Positions 1-12,209 of a DNA stretch of 64,000 nt are shown piece after piece. This stretch comes from Anolis sagrei (taxonomy: Eukaryota; Chordata; Lepidosauria; Squamata; Anolidae), in NCBI RefSeq assembly GCF_037176765.1, contig NC_090025.1:167264822-167328821 (forward strand). The letters are read 5' to 3'. Under the pieces are notes generated by a model, which was given only the letters and a program-made list of their open reading frames with translations, did no database searches and was not told the DNA's origin. The translations under genes and the position numbers were made by a program. The number at the start of each line of letters is the position of its first letter. The first letter of the stretch is position 1.

Positions 1-155
1 TCTGTTCATTTTTACTACTGGTCTGTGGGACTTTTGGGTGCTGGGACATTGGGCAAAACACATCGTTGCATAACATATTACAATATGTAATAACTGTCAT
101 TTAGTTTGTACAAAGATGGCTGTACCATTGCTTAAGTCTGCTTTAAAATCTAGTC

Positions 156-291
156 CAGTGATTCTCAAATTCTAGTCCTCCAGGTGCTTTGGGCTTCAAC
201 TCCCAAAAGCCTCAGCTGCTTTGATTAATGATCTGGGATCCTGAGAGCTGTAGTTCAAAACACTTGGATGACAAAAGTTTGGAAAACACGG
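156..291. mobile_element. Old hAT-type MITE
   Basis: The left end reads CAGTGATTCTCAAA and the right end is its degraded inverse. The interior has the 'ttcaactccca' / 'gagctgtagttcaaaacac' inverted halves seen in the younger copies elsewhere in the window. The 8 bases on each side (atctagtc, atctatgc) agree at 6 of 8 positions, as expected for an aged 8-bp hAT target duplication. Confidence 0.55.
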
Positions 292-599
292 ATCTATGCA
301 CATTGCTATTGCCAAACTTACCCCAGTGACTAGATCTGAATAAGACAATATGTTTTGAAGATGTTTTAGCTGGTTCATTGATCTATGGTTGCAAGGAGAA
401 CCATTTAACTATGACGGTACTAGATACCTCTTTGTGCAAATATGGAAAGAGTAGCACTGCAAGTGAGACCAGAACATAATGCTCCAAAGGCCTCCAGTTT
501 ATCTCTGAAAATGTGAGTCATCTCATTGTTAACCTGTACTGAAAAAGCAAGATGCTGAATCATATAAATTTGGTGAACTGTTTCTAAATGTATATTTAT

Positions 600-722
600 T
601 ATCATTTTATGTAATTGTGTATTTTATTGGTGTTTTAATATTGTTGGAAGCCGCCCTGAGTCCCTTTTCAGAAGTTGAGAATAGGACGGGATACAAATGT
701 TCTAAATAAATAAATAAATAAA
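600..722 (+). mobile_element. L2-type LINE 3' tail
   Basis: The segment has GCCGCCCTGAGTCCC, a short GC-rich stretch ending in GGGATACAAAT, and a terminal (TAAA)n run. The same tail closes the longer L2 copies at 14.7, 18.7 and 24.8 kb in reverse orientation. Only the 3' end is present, a typical 5'-truncated insertion. Confidence 0.6.
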
Positions 723-1720
723 GTTTGTTATGATATCTGTATCATCCTCTTATTTCTTGTCCCAGTAATACCTATTCTTGTGGATTTGGGGACAGGATGG
801 AAAGTGTTTTGGAAATGTACATTTGATAAGGAAGTACTCAATTGACTTGATGTGCTAGTAGATTAGTTATAAAAATATAGCAAGACATTCATAGAGCTGA
901 TCCAATTTTTAAAATGGGTTTGCTTTGTAGAAGCCAACATAGTATGAAATGAATCAACATCAAATAGGGCAGATTCAGAAAATAATGCATTTATTAAATA
1001 TTAAAAGATGTATGATGCTAGGGAATAGAAATCCTAAAAGCAACAGAACTGATGAAGAGGCTATAACATTTCTGCTTTTAAGTTGAAAGTACTTCATTTC
1101 TGCTTTTAAGTTGAAACTGCTTAATTTAAATGGCAATACACATCTGAATTTTCAAGTTCCAAATGCCATATTTTAAAATTAAATCAAAAGGTTGTTGACA
1201 AAATGTGATGGAAGAAGGATGTAGAGAAAATGAGGGCCACTCGGGATTCTAGCTTTTATTTTATCACAGAGCTTTCCTAAGAGTACAGGCTCTTGCTGCC
1301 ATTTAAAAAGTAAGTCACTCTGGCATTTGAAAAGAAACAAGAAAAATAGACATAAATCCCAGACCAGGTTTCTGAGACAATTTTCTACCTTCTAGAGATA
1401 CCTTGATGAAGAATGTGAGCAAAAGGCGGCCAGCATAAGCAAACAAGTCAAATAATTACAGCACATCAGCTTAAAGACAGACAGACAAAGAGGAACACAG
1501 AGATCTCTAGATAGAAAACATTTACCTCCTGTGTCTCTTCTGCTAATATCCCCAAACAAAGAGGTCTTTTTACAGCAATGGTTGAAAACATCTGTTGTGC
1601 ATTTACTAGAGATACAATGAATTAATTATGACAGAAAATGCATATTAGCTAGATCCTGTTGGTAACATGTGCATGGAGCTTACAGAAACGTGCGCTATAT
1701 CCGCCAGTGCTTCACAAATG
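723..1720. other. Intergenic, nothing recognised
   Basis: AT-rich sequence without a coding frame, splice signals or a repeat family I can name. Confidence 0.5.
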
Positions 1721-1726
1721 AAGACT

Positions 1727-2180
1727 CGGGGCGGTTCCAGACAGCGGAAAAGTCTGCACTGACCTGGGTTTTAAAAACCCAGGTCAGGACAGACTATAGT
1801 CCACACACCACCCCAAAAGCCCACACTCTCTGTGGGCGTTCTCTATATGTCTTCTCAGTACCTACTGGGAGAACAGGGAGACAGCCCCCACCCCCTCCCA
1901 AACCCCTTATAAATACTTTGAAAAGAAAATAACTTACGGGGCCAGCATTTCCCTGCTGCTGGCCCTCTCCTGGTGCTTAGGAATGATGTGCCTTTTCCTG
2001 GCACATCATTCTTAAGTGCCAAGAGAGGACCACCAGCAGGGAAATGCCAACCCCGTGTCATTTTCTCTTTTTTAAGGTTTTTAATAGGGGATTGGGGAGG
2101 GAGTTTGTGCCTTCATGGTTTTCTGGGCTGATTTAACCCAGAAAAACATGTGATTGCTGTCTGGACTGTCCCCTCAGAAA
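1727..2180. mobile_element. Large palindromic DNA transposon, copy 1
   Basis: The outer ends are inverted: the left has GGTTCCAGACAGC and the right has GCTGTCTGGACTGTCCCC. Nested inverted pairs continue inward, for example AACTTACGGGGCCAGCATTTC against the inverse around 2040, and a short palindrome around 1985-2010. The same layout and interior wording recur at 12.2-12.8 kb, so this is a repeat family and not a local hairpin. It has no coding capacity. The superfamily is not assigned because no clear target duplication was found. Confidence 0.55.
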
Positions 2181-2189
2181 TTCAGGACT

Positions 2190-4125
2190 TCTGAGGAGCA
2201 GCCCAGACAGTGGCCATAGTAGGTTTTCCCTGCACCTTTCAAGAAGGAGTGGAACAAATCCATAACAAATAATCTCGGCACAAAGCAGAGTTTTCCTGCT
2301 TTGTGCTGAAAGCATTTGTGATTTAGTGGATGGGAGATCTCATTACATTATCAACATTTGAACACAGAACATCTACATATTGATTTTATACGGATGCATA
2401 CCTGGTTATTTGGGCATTTTTTCCTCAGAGTTTTTTTTACATAGCAATAAATGCATCAGTTCTAGAAAATGGCCAAGGCAAGTCCCCCACCACACCCCCA
2501 CCCCATGGAAGCTCCTATTCCAGTGATGCCAGGAGTTTTTTGTCCTTGCCTGACCAACTGCAAATGGACTGTGAGGACAAACAAAGGCACTAGAACTCAC
2601 CATAAGAAACAGAAGCTTCATCATTGGCATGAAACCAAGAATATTACTGTTAGCCAATGACCGCAGCAGTAGCTGCTGTTCTCAAATAAACAGGAAATTG
2701 TCCTTATTCTCTAAGGGGCAAAGGGGTTGGAAGTCAATTGTTCTGACTGTGTCCTTATGCAATGTGAACCAGATACAGTGGACTTTGTCCCCCTCCATAG
2801 GTTGCGGGTCAGAATTAAAAAACATCTATAATGTCTGTGTATTCTCATAGTCTCTAACATTCATCAAATAAAAACATATACAGGCACATCTCAATTAACA
2901 GTGTTGGTGTATTCTTGCAATTTTCTATGGGTAGGTTCCTATTCCACCAAAAGCAATTCAACATGTTCCAGCAAACTTTTTAACCAAAACAAATAATATT
3001 TGTGTGTAAAATGAGACAACCAGGACACATAAGCCTTGTATAACTTTTAAAAAAATAAACAGTTTAACTTTCTAGAGATCATTTAAAAGATGCTTTCAAA
3101 ATGCACCTAAGATTTCATTTTTTCCACCTAATTCCATTTTGGTTGCCAAACATACAGAGCTATGTTTTGCAAAGTATGCTGCAGGTAGAATTAATCTGCA
3201 TCCACTTTCTTTCTGTTTTGCTGTTTATAAAACATGCTATGTAAAGGATTCTGGAGACAGCTGTTATTTATATTGTTGGTTATAGACAGGTTCATAGGGC
3301 TACAGTAGGGTTAAGAGTAGAATTCCAATTCCCAGTTTTCTCTGGAATAATAAAATACCTGGAAAGATCTGAACCTTAGGGTAAAGTCTGGATCTTGCCA
3401 GATGAGGGGCCTGTGAGGATTGACTCCTGTTACTGCTTCCACAGTCCCGGGGATCAATCCCCACAGCAGTCCAGGTTCTTAGGCCTCTTGGAGTCTGAAG
3501 GAGCAGGATGGAACCCACCCCTCCCCTCCCCCACAACCCCCCCCCCCCATTTCCTCCTCAAAACTGTACCCAAGGGGCCTGTTGGCACTGCAGACCCCTC
3601 AAGAAAGTTTTTGAAGGGAAAATGGGTGGCTGGGTGCCATTGCAGGTCAACATTTGGTTGACTCAGGGTGGCATCTAGCCACCCCTTAAGGAAAGCCAGA
3701 GGTTTGGTTTGGGGGTGGGGCCAGCAATTTAGGACGAACTGGGCTATTATACAGTTTTGATAGCTATTCAAACGTCCCTCTCCCTTCCCTAATTGGTTGG
3801 AAAAGAGGCAGGCTAGGATCTGTGCCTCAATTGCCTTGGGATTCCCCTGGCATCACATCCTGCAGGAGGGGTTTTCCAGGATGGGAAGAATGGCAGCCAG
3901 TATTTGGTCAGCTCAAAGAACCAATCTGTTGCAGAGATGCCCTCTGGGCGGTCACAGTCCATGAGAAAATAATGGTGTAGATATGGGGATAAGTTGCTGA
4001 TTAACTCAAGTGTCCAGTTCCATGTGAGACAAAGATGCATGACTCAGAAGACAAAGGTGATGATTTTAGGCAATCAAAGACTTGGCTGACAGTCATAAAA
4101 TGTTAATGAATTGACATTTAAGCCT
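2190..4125. other. Intergenic, nothing firmly recognised
   Basis: Mostly unique-looking DNA with a C-rich run at about 3537-3548. Open frames around 3.3-3.8 kb lack any family resemblance or splice context. Confidence 0.45.
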
Positions 4126-4129
4126 CCTC

Positions 4130-4236
4130 AATGGGAGCGGTAGACTCTCAGCCTTAGGTTAAATGATTCCCCTTTGGGGAGATAAAGTGGGATACAAGGA
4201 GGAGGAGGAGGAGGAGCAGCAGCAGCAGCAGCAGCA
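4130..4236 (+). repeat. L2-like tail ending in GAG/CAG triplets
   Basis: A degraded tail (CCCCTTTGGGGAGATAAAG, then GGGATACAAG) runs directly into (GAG)n and then (CAG)n at about 4198-4236. Other copies of the tail end in TAAA or ATT runs, so the triplets appear to have grown from the tail. Confidence 0.5.
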
Positions 4237-4239
4237 TAC

Positions 4240-6355
4240 TGAACTCAGTTTTTTTTTTGTTTTAGTTTTTTTGAGAAAGGAGATAATCTATTTGCACACA
4301 CACAAAGGTTCTGATAATTATCTGGCTTGGGAAATGGCTGGAGGGATCCTGGCCATGGTCCCCTTTCCCAAGAGTTTATGCAAACAGGGGCATGAAGAGT
4401 AGACTGCCTTCAAGTTACATTTTGATACATATATTAGAAACAGTTTCTACACTTCATCTAGTAGGAACTGACACAGTACAAAGTATATCGACAATATAAG
4501 TTATACAAGAATCATCAAATTGATACATTTTATTAAAGGGTTAGTAAATTTGATAGTTTGTAGAGTACAGCTGCCACTAGGTCCAAGCCTCTTGAACTTT
4601 AGCAAGATAAAATAAGGTATAACAAAAAAAAAACCATGTCATAGAATTGAAAAAGATGCTGCAGATACCAATGGTATCACAAAGGAAATACCTCCATAAT
4701 ACCACTGTATTCCCAATATTGGAATGAAACAGAATGAGATATTCACAACCAAAGTCATTACCAAACCATACAAAGATAGAGGGTTATTGATGGATTATTT
4801 CAAGTGGGAAAGTAACCAAGTGCCAAATAACTCAACAGCAGTGGATATTCAGTATAGTACTAGGAGAGCCACAATATTGTGCTCTAGACAAAAACAATAC
4901 TAAGGACATCACATGAGCTTCGGGAAGCATCCTAGGATGCTTCTAGGACACTTCCTCAATGGAGTCTACCGGAGTCATCATACAATGCAAGGCTACTTTT
5001 GGTGGGGCTCTGAAGAGGAAGCATCTTGGCAGTGTGCAGGTGTTTTGGACCTTGAAGAATTTATAACAGTTGAAAGGAGCTTCTAGATGTTGGAGTCCAA
5101 AACTCCCAGAGGACCAAATGCTGGGAATCTCTATTCTAGATCATATTGGCATTTCTTGCCAGGGCCTCTGAAAGAATGTATATGTCAGAAAAGTGATGCC
5201 AACATTTTCTCTGTATTCCCTTGACTTAAAAAACTGCCTCAGAGCAGGTGAGTCATCTCTGCAAGCCTGTTTATTCCAAATTGTACAGCTTAGGTCTGGG
5301 CACTGAGGAAAATGGATTTTATCAACAACAGTGCAGCGTTGTTCCATTGTAATCCAAAGTATTTGGGGAGTTCTTGATCATGGTCTGGAGTGGAAAAGAC
5401 TAATTTGATTTACAAAAGACCTACTAATAGGGATGCAAACTGCCAGATGAGATTCTTTCTATCCTATGCCTTTTAATAGGAAGGACAGTGAGAAAGGAAA
5501 GGTAGTGTAGACTCCTGTGCCTCTTCCTGAGATCACAACACGTACACTACCATGAATTTGTCTTTGGGTTGGAGAGGAGGTGGACTTGGGAGGAGAATGG
5601 GGAGGGATGAAGAAATGTTAGTGTGGAATGTGTATCCTGTATAAATTGCTTCCATTTTCTTTTTCTGTGTAGTACCTGGAAATTCCATAGGGCACCTGTT
5701 AGTTTTCTGCTGCAGTAATCAAACTTACAATCTCCTCCTTTATAATCTCCTCATTCCTGATCTTAATTGGGATACAAGGCCAGGAATATTTAAAGGAATG
5801 CCTGCCTTAACTCAAGGGATCATACATTGTGTGATAAAGTACCTTCTCAATGTCTACCCTGAATCTTTCTTCCATTATGATAACTGAATGATACTAAAGT
5901 CTAGTATTATGGGTCAGAGCGGTGGGGTAACAATTGGTAAGTACAGCTAGGCTTCATGGCAACCTATCTTTGGCCACATTTACTGGTTGAAAAAAGATAC
6001 TGTCAGTAGTTTGACTGATATATCAACTTCCCACACTTCTAACACAGCCCACCTGAAAAACCCCATGGATTTCACAAATATTTCTGTTGACTGCTGGAGG
6101 TGGGATCTTGACAGGATAGAGACATGGGGAGATTTACCTTACTTCACCCAGTTGCAATGATCAACTTCCTTTTCAAAGGATTTTGATGCTTCGTCTCTTC
6201 CTAGCAGGAACTGAGTAAAGATAGACATGATCTCAGCACTGTGGGCTGGCAGTGAAATATGCTAAAATGATAAAGACACCTTATGGGATGTAAGCATCTT
6301 CAAAGATATGCTGCAAAGAAGCTCTTACTGATTAGATAACAATCAGGAACCAGAA
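4240..6355. other. Intergenic, nothing firmly recognised
   Basis: No gene seen. A possible decayed half of a hAT MITE lies near 5090-5140 (gagtccaaaactcccagagg). The rest has no recognisable structure. Confidence 0.45.
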
Positions 6356-6357
6356 GA

Positions 6358-6895
6358 CGTTTACTTCTTGGGAGGAGAGCAATGACCAATCTCGATAAAA
6401 CAGTGAAGAGTAGAGACATCACACTGGCAACAAAGGTCCACATAGTTAAAGCAATAGTATTTCCTGTAGAAACCTATGGATACGAGAGCTGGACCATAAG
6501 GAAGGCTGAGCAAAGGAAGAAAGATGCTTTTGAACTGTGGTGTTGGAGGAAAATTCAGAGAATGCCTTGGACCACAAGAAGATCAAACCTGCCCATACTA
6601 CAGGAAATAGTGCCTGACTGCTCACTGGAGGGAAGGGTATTACAGGCAAAGATGAAGTACTTTGGTCACATAATGAGAAGACAAGAAAGCCTAGAGGAGA
6701 TAATGATGCTGGGAAAAATGGAAGGAAAAAGGGAGAGGGGCTGACCAAGGACAAGATGGATGGATGTTATCCTTGAAGTGACTGACTTGACCTTAAAGGA
6801 GCTGGGGGTGGCCACGGCCGACAGGGAGCTCTGGCATGGCCAAGTTCATGAGGTCATGAAGGGTCGGAAGTGACTGAATAAATAAAGAGCAAGTG
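6358..6895 (+). mobile_element. BovB (RTE) LINE 3' end
   Basis: The frame at 6382-6744 encodes the C-terminal part of a BovB-type reverse transcriptase. Recognisable pieces are MTNLDKTVKSRDITLATKV, YGYESWTIRKAE, DAFELWCWRKIQRMPWT and KYFGHIMRR. The 3' end reads 'gggtcggaagtgactgaataaataaa', as in BovB. The copy is strongly 5'-truncated and the frame closes early, so it is inactive. BovB is known to supply the machinery for Sauria-type SINEs, which are also in this window. Confidence 0.85.
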
Positions 6896-6907
6896 TCATG
6901 GAGTCTA

Positions 6908-7055
6908 CGGCCCTATCTACACTGCCATATAATGCAGTTTCATAATAACTGTGCTGAACTGCATTATATGGCAGTGAAGACACATATAATGCAGTTCAAT
7001 GCAATTAAACTGCATTGTGAAACTGAATTATGTGGTAGTGTAGCTGAAGCCTAGG
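6908..7055. mobile_element. MITE with 'ATATAATGCAGTT' core
   Basis: Inverted and repeated modules (cactgccatataatgcagtt, and aactgcattatatggcagtg) fill about 145 bp. The same modules recur around 10.2/10.65 kb and 39.8 kb, so this is a short non-autonomous DNA element family. Confidence 0.55.
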
Positions 7056-7397
7056 TGGTTATATTGGGAAATACTGCATGTTAGCTTGTTTCATTGATGG
7101 AGAAATCATTTTTGCTATATGTATTTAATTTGAAAAATATTTCTCTTCCAAAAAACTTGCACAAAGTTGGTATAGCTATAAAAGTACAGCAATAGCTCAG
7201 TTAATAAAGTATATGTCTTCCTGGGTGTTGATTCTTAAACAGAAACATTGGTACTGAAGGTAGAAATGACATGGAAAGAATGGGAATAGTTTCCTACACC
7301 ACAAAAAGAAAAACAGTTCACCATATTTCAGAAAGCATTTAATTCAAAACTAGCAATATGTACATGTGAATTGAAACATTCAGATCAGATAAGCTTT

Positions 7398-8050
7398 CAT
7401 GGCCAGAATCACTGGGTTACTGTGAGTTTTCCGGGCTGTATGGCCATGTTCCAGAAGCATTCTCTCCTGACGTTTTGCCCACATCTATGGCAGGCATCTT
7501 CAGAGGTTGTGAGATCTGTTGGAAACTAGGCAAGTGGGGTTTATATATCTGTGGAATGTCCAGGGTGGGAGAAAGAACTCTTGTCTGCTTGAAACCACCT
7601 TTATTAGCATTGAATAGCCTTGCAGCTTCAAAGCCTGGCAATACTATGTTTGGTGGTCCCTATGTAGAATTGTCCACAGCTGCATAGTATACAGCTGCAG
7701 AGATCTCTGCAGACTCCTGCAGAGATGAGAGAATTCCTTTTGTCCTTTGCTGAATGTGGCATTTGTTGGATTTTTCTTAGTGAGTCTGTAAATAGTTTGT
7801 AGGTTGTGTTTCTTCATCAGCTTCCCTATATGGTCATTGGTTCCCTTGATGTATCATAAGAACACTTTTCATTGGAGTGGATCTTTGTCTTTACTCTCAT
7901 GGCTTGTTCTTGGCCTTGCAACTCCACCACAGACATCAGAAGAGCTGCAAGATCAAGAACAAGCCATGAGAGTAAAGAAAAAGACAAATGAAATGTTCAG
8001 CAAAGGACAAGAGGTCCCAATACAGAATGCAATAATAAAGTGAAACTACA
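7398..8050 (-). mobile_element. Penelope-like element fragment
   Basis: On the minus strand this matches a Penelope-like element I recognise from lizard genomes. The sequence contains the region around the GIY-YIG endonuclease ('tagggaccaccaaacatagt', 'gcaaaggacaaaaggaattc') and the characteristic 3' part ending 'cagcccggaaaactcacag'. Near 7940-8050 a short stretch repeats internal wording in the opposite orientation, consistent with the inverted partial copies this class leaves. Frames are broken. A degenerate hammerhead-like motif lies at 7466-7506 and is described separately. Confidence 0.65.
7466..7506 (-). ncRNA. Degenerate hammerhead-like motif
   Basis: Read on the minus strand the order is CCT, CTGAAGA, an extra T, a stem GCC...GGC, AAAA where a hammerhead needs GAAA, then CGTC and AGG. 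CCT and AGG can pair as stem I directly beside the core. It has the same layout as the motifs at 20.1 and 20.3 kb, but with a changed core base, so catalytic activity is unlikely in this copy. Confidence 0.35.
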
Positions 8051-8350
8051 TGGAAAGAGCAGAGAAAAGAGGAAAGATCTTTTTCCAACATCAGATCCAA
8101 TTCATCACCAAATGCAAATAAATATTTACTACCATGCCCACATACACATACTTTATTACAGTAACTAAATGAAATATCACCGTGAAACATACAGCTTCTG
8201 CCATCTTCAACTAATAAAAATATACGTGAATTGTAACCAAAATAACAATCAAGAAAGGAAAAAAGCCCTGTTACAACATTGTCACTCCCTGACAAAATGT
8301 GAGCCATTGTTTAAGCATCCAAAGAAAAGGGGCAGACAGAGCAATCAAGG

Positions 8351-8485
8351 CAGTGGTTCTCAACCTGTGGGTTCCCAGGTGTTTTGGACTACAATTCCCA
8401 GAAATTTCAGCTGGTTTACCAGCTGTTAGGATTTCTGGGAGTTGAAGGCCAAAACATCTGGGGACCCACAGGTTGAGAACCACTG
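8351..8485. mobile_element. hAT-type MITE (CAGTGGTTCTCAACC ends)
   Basis: The ends are CAGTGGTTCTCAACCTGTGG and its inverse, and the interior is nearly palindromic (ctcccagaaat against atttctgggag). The 8-bp flanks aatcaagg and taccaagg agree at 6 of 8. The ends resemble those of SPIN/OC1-type hAT families. Confidence 0.75.
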
Positions 8486-10190
8486 TACCAAGGGAATGCA
8501 AACACAACAAATACAAGAGGTCTCAGTGTGAAGGATCTTCAGTGCTTCACTTTCTAGGGACTTCTTCACACATGCTGCCGGAATGATTGTGTATTGCCAT
8601 GCTTGCTGCAATTCCAGCAGCATGTGCACAGGGTTGTTGCTCTGTGCCTCACACCATCGTAGCTTCCGCCTGCCTCATCAAACAGGGGGGGGGGAGCCTT
8701 CTTGAGCCAGCTTGACCCATCTCTCCTAATGGAAAGATGGGGAGCTGCCTGTCAAACACCCCCAGCAATTTGGCAGCGACGGCAGGGTGTTTGCAGCAGT
8801 TCAGTCACAGAGCCTTTTCTGAAGTGTCATGGGAGCCATCAAGCTATGTGGCTGAAGTCAAAAAACTCTATCACCATAGTCGAATTTTGGACAGTATGAA
8901 GAGAGTGCTCAAAATCTGGAAACTAAAGGAAAATGTCATTGGGCAGCATGGGAGAGGGCAGTATACTCATTTGGAGGGACAATGCTGTCATTTGTTCTCC
9001 TAGCTGCACACCTGTGCTGTCAACCTTTTAAAAATATTGTTCTAATGACAGATCCCTCTAGCTTCTGTACATGGGATGGGAGGAAGTAATTACAGTACCA
9101 TTTCATCAGTTACTTTAGACTGCAAACTATCTTGAGTCATATTAGTTTGGAACTTTACATCTGTGAAAAAATATTCATCCCAGGAAGCAACTCTGGAAAG
9201 GATGTATAGAGATGTTTGGTCTATAAATTCGAGCAAATGACTCCTAAGCATTGATATTCACAAGACCCACTCTTAATGAGTCAAAGTTGCCCACAGCTTT
9301 ATGGCTTGTCCAGCCTTTCTGGCCTTTCCTGGCTTTCAAGTTCTTTTTCTACTCTTAAAGTCAATCTTAGAGTTAAGCCATAACTTGAGGGCATGGGACC
9401 TTGTTTCCAGGTTACTAATACCATACTTTGCACTTTTCTTGCGCCTGAGTGCAGAACAGTAGGCTACTGGAGGGTGCAACATCTTGATGTGAATGTTGCT
9501 GTGGAAACCATGAAGTCTGAGTTGCCCGACTCCTGCAATTATATGCACAAGACCTCTAGCAAATGTATCTTGTATGGTTTCCACAGCAACATTAATCACA
9601 ACAAGGAAGAGTAAGCTGAGAATCAATTTGCCAGCTCTACAGATGCATTTGAGGCGTACCATTTGGCAGTCTATGTCTAGTCTAAGTGGCTCGGTTATCC
9701 TTCCTATATTACAGTCTATGGCTTGTGTCCAGTTTTTCAAAAAACTAGACATGGCAATGGTAATGATGGGAATGCTCCCTTTTTATCCTCTCTCTAATAG
9801 GCTTATTTTTTTTTAATGGCTATGATGATCAATCACCCTCGCTACCACTGAAAAGAAGCTAATGGTAATGTTTTGTCCCAACCTATAGTCTGTAATGGTA
9901 CATTCCAGAAATAACTTTGCCACATCAGAAGCTGCTTATGTGAACTACGGTTGAGAGACTTAGGATGATAATAGATGCTATATGTAGTGCCATAGCATAT
10001 TTTCAAATTAGAGCTTTTTTTTCCTCCACTTACATATGAAGCCACTTACACTTCAGTTTGAAATTTAAGACTGCAATGAAGTGAGAATGCAGACTTCATA
10101 CCCTCCAACTGTCCTGATTTAGCAAAGACAAGTACAATTAAATTTTTGTCATTCCACTTCTTTGGCTGCTTTTTAAATGTCTGTGTTTTT
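8486..10190. other. Intergenic, one small inverted repeat
   Basis: No gene seen. It contains the 9490-9597 inverted repeat listed separately and otherwise unremarkable sequence. Confidence 0.45.
9490..9597. repeat. Inverted repeat with RFX-like halves
   Basis: AATGTTGCTGTGGAAACCAT and its exact inverse ATGGTTTCCACAGCAACATT stand about 60 bp apart, giving a stem-loop of about 105 bp. GTTGCTGTGGAAAC resembles an RFX X-box. It may be only the ends of a tiny MITE. Confidence 0.45.
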
Positions 10191-10194
10191 CTAT

Positions 10195-10680
10195 GGCCCC
10201 ATCTACAGCAGCATATAATGCAGTTGGAAATTGTATTATATGGTCATTGTAGACTAGTGGCTCTCAACCTATGGACCATGGACCACCAGTGGACCGTGAG
10301 GACAACAATCTGGTCTGCAAACCTCCTTCCTCTTTATTTTATTTTATTTTATTTTATTTTATTTTAATTTCCACTCCTTTTGTGCCACATGCCACACCTT
10401 CCCTGTCACTGACCATGGCATATATTCTGTATAGTCTGAAACTAGAGCTGATATGGTCTATCCAATGCAATTTTCTGAATCAGCACCTCAAACTGCATTT
10501 AAAGTTGATCCAAAACTGATTTGTAACGCTTTTGGTACTAATGTTGGAGAATGGTCCCTGGTCGAGTGGTCCAAGGTCAGAGTGGTCCCTGGTCAAAAAA
10601 GGTTGGGAACCACTGGTGTAGACTCACATAACACCGTTCAATGACATTTCAAACTGCATTATATGGCAGTGTAGTGCCGA
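10195..10680. mobile_element. ATATAATGCAGTT MITE split by a hAT element
   Basis: The left half (ggccccatctaca... cattgtagac) and right half (gactcacataac... ggcagtgtagtgcc) belong to the MITE family at 6908-7055. They are separated by the hAT element at 10255-10615. Confidence 0.55.
10255..10615 (+). mobile_element. Non-autonomous hAT element (361 bp)
   Basis: The right end reads GGTTGGGAACCACTG and the left end TAGTGGCTCTCAACC. Flanks ttgtagac and gtgtagac agree at 7 of 8. The interior matches the elements at 39.3 and 46.5 kb (agctgatatggtctatccaa, caattttctgaatcagc). It contains an expanded (TTTTA)n run at about 10331-10366. Confidence 0.75.
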
Positions 10681-10807
10681 ACTCTTTCCACTTTCCCCCT
10701 TTGACTTCAGTTTGCTTCAGTTATTGCAAACCAAGTTGAATGTACCAAAATAGATGGCACTCAATTAACTAGGGAAAAGAGAGAAGACTCAATCATGTCC
10801 TCTCCAA

Positions 10808-11290
10808 TTACTTAGTTACTCCTAGCTTGAGGATGATTGTCTTCCAGATGTGGTGTCTTGGCGGTGGCTCCATAGGTAGCTGTGGAGCCCTATTCTTGAT
10901 CCGCATCTTTTCCTGTAGTTTTTCTCTTTCACCCTCTGTTTGTGCCTCTTCAAATTCTGCAGCACTGCTGGTCACAGCTGACCTCCAGTTAGAGCGCTCA
11001 AGAGCCAGGGCTTCCCAGTTCTCAGTGTCTATGCCACAGTTTTTAAGGTTGGCTTCGAGCCCATCTTTAAATTTCTTTTCCTGTCCACCAACATTCGATT
11101 TCCTTTTTTTGAGTTCAGAGTAGAGTATCTGCTTTGGGAGATGGTGATCAAGCATTTGGACAATGTGGCCAGTCCAGCGGAGTTGATAGCAGAGGAGCAT
11201 CACTTCAATGCTGGTGTTCTTTGCTTATTCCAGCACACTGACATTTATCTGCCTGTCTTCCCAAGAGATTTGCAGGATAATCTCAAGTAA
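10808..11290 (-). mobile_element. LINE reverse transcriptase C-terminal fragment
   Basis: A minus-strand frame at 10808-11203 reads QLRWTGHIVQMLDHHLPKQ, then KRKSNVGGQEKKFKDGLEA, then a Trp-rich stretch ending ALERSNWRSAV. This 'RWTGH...RMPD...RFKD...WR' pattern is typical of the C-terminus of RTE-like non-LTR retrotransposons. It is a 5'-truncated remnant; the exact clade is uncertain. Confidence 0.65.
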
Positions 11291-12205
11291 AAGTAACTTG
11301 CTGCATCCTCTTCTAGTTTGTGTGTTCTTCTATATTAAAACTCTTGCCATCTTGCTGACACTTTGGTGTTATATGTCCCAGTTGTCATCTGAAAAATGTG
11401 AGAGAATTTGGGATTTCATAAGCCTTTTCCTTTATACAATTTTCTGGCTAAAAGCAACCTCTTTGAAGGTGCTTTTGGTTCTGAAGGGAAAATATGATCT
11501 GTATATTTTTCCCTCACAAGGATAAAAGCAGTGGATGCAGGTATTAAGAAATCTCTATCTTCATCTACTTCCATCATAAAACTAAAGTCCTGGTATCTCA
11601 GTCATCAAAACAAGGTTTGAAATAGTTATTTGTAAGGATGACAACTCCAAAATTTAACCATGGTGGCTGGGATATTCTGAGAGATTTAGACCCAAATAGT
11701 AACCTGTAGATTAGAAATTTGGATGTTGCTGAAAAAATGCATTGAATCACCATGTGGACCATGTACCATCTCTTTGTCTATCCTTATTCCTAGGGCTTTG
11801 AGGGTAAAATAGAGATAGAACTATTTGGAGCATACCTTGAGCAATTGGATTAAAAAAATATGGGTATGGACATATTTTTTTCTGCTTCAGGCTCTTGAAG
11901 CTGACACATTTTGTGGGATAAAACTAAAAACAAGCAGTCCCTCTAGAAAAGGCTTTCATTTTGCAATTGTCCTTTCACTTATTGAACGTTACAGATGGCC
12001 TAGAAATCACCCTTTTCTGTTTGCAGCCTTCCTATCTCACCTCACCATGCCTTTTTTCCATTAAAAAAATCTGTTAAGGAACAAAGGATGGAGGAGCTGT
12101 GAAATCTGTAACAGTTGAGTGGTACCATTAGGCACTTTCTGACTGAATGCATCTAGATTTCAGAGAAACTGTCCTGCCTAATGATGCCTCTGACTCATTT
12201 GCTGT
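11291..12205. other. Intergenic, nothing recognised
   Basis: No repeat family, coding frame or regulatory structure was recognised here. Confidence 0.45.
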
Positions 12206-12209
12206 GATA

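Noticed and set aside
3300-3771. Overlapping open frames of 78-105 residues
   Set aside because: Low-complexity, Pro/Gly-rich translations in several frames over a C-rich stretch, with no splice signals or family resemblance.
9336-9752. 138-residue minus-strand frame
   Set aside because: It runs across the 9490-9597 inverted repeat and shows no domain or splice context.
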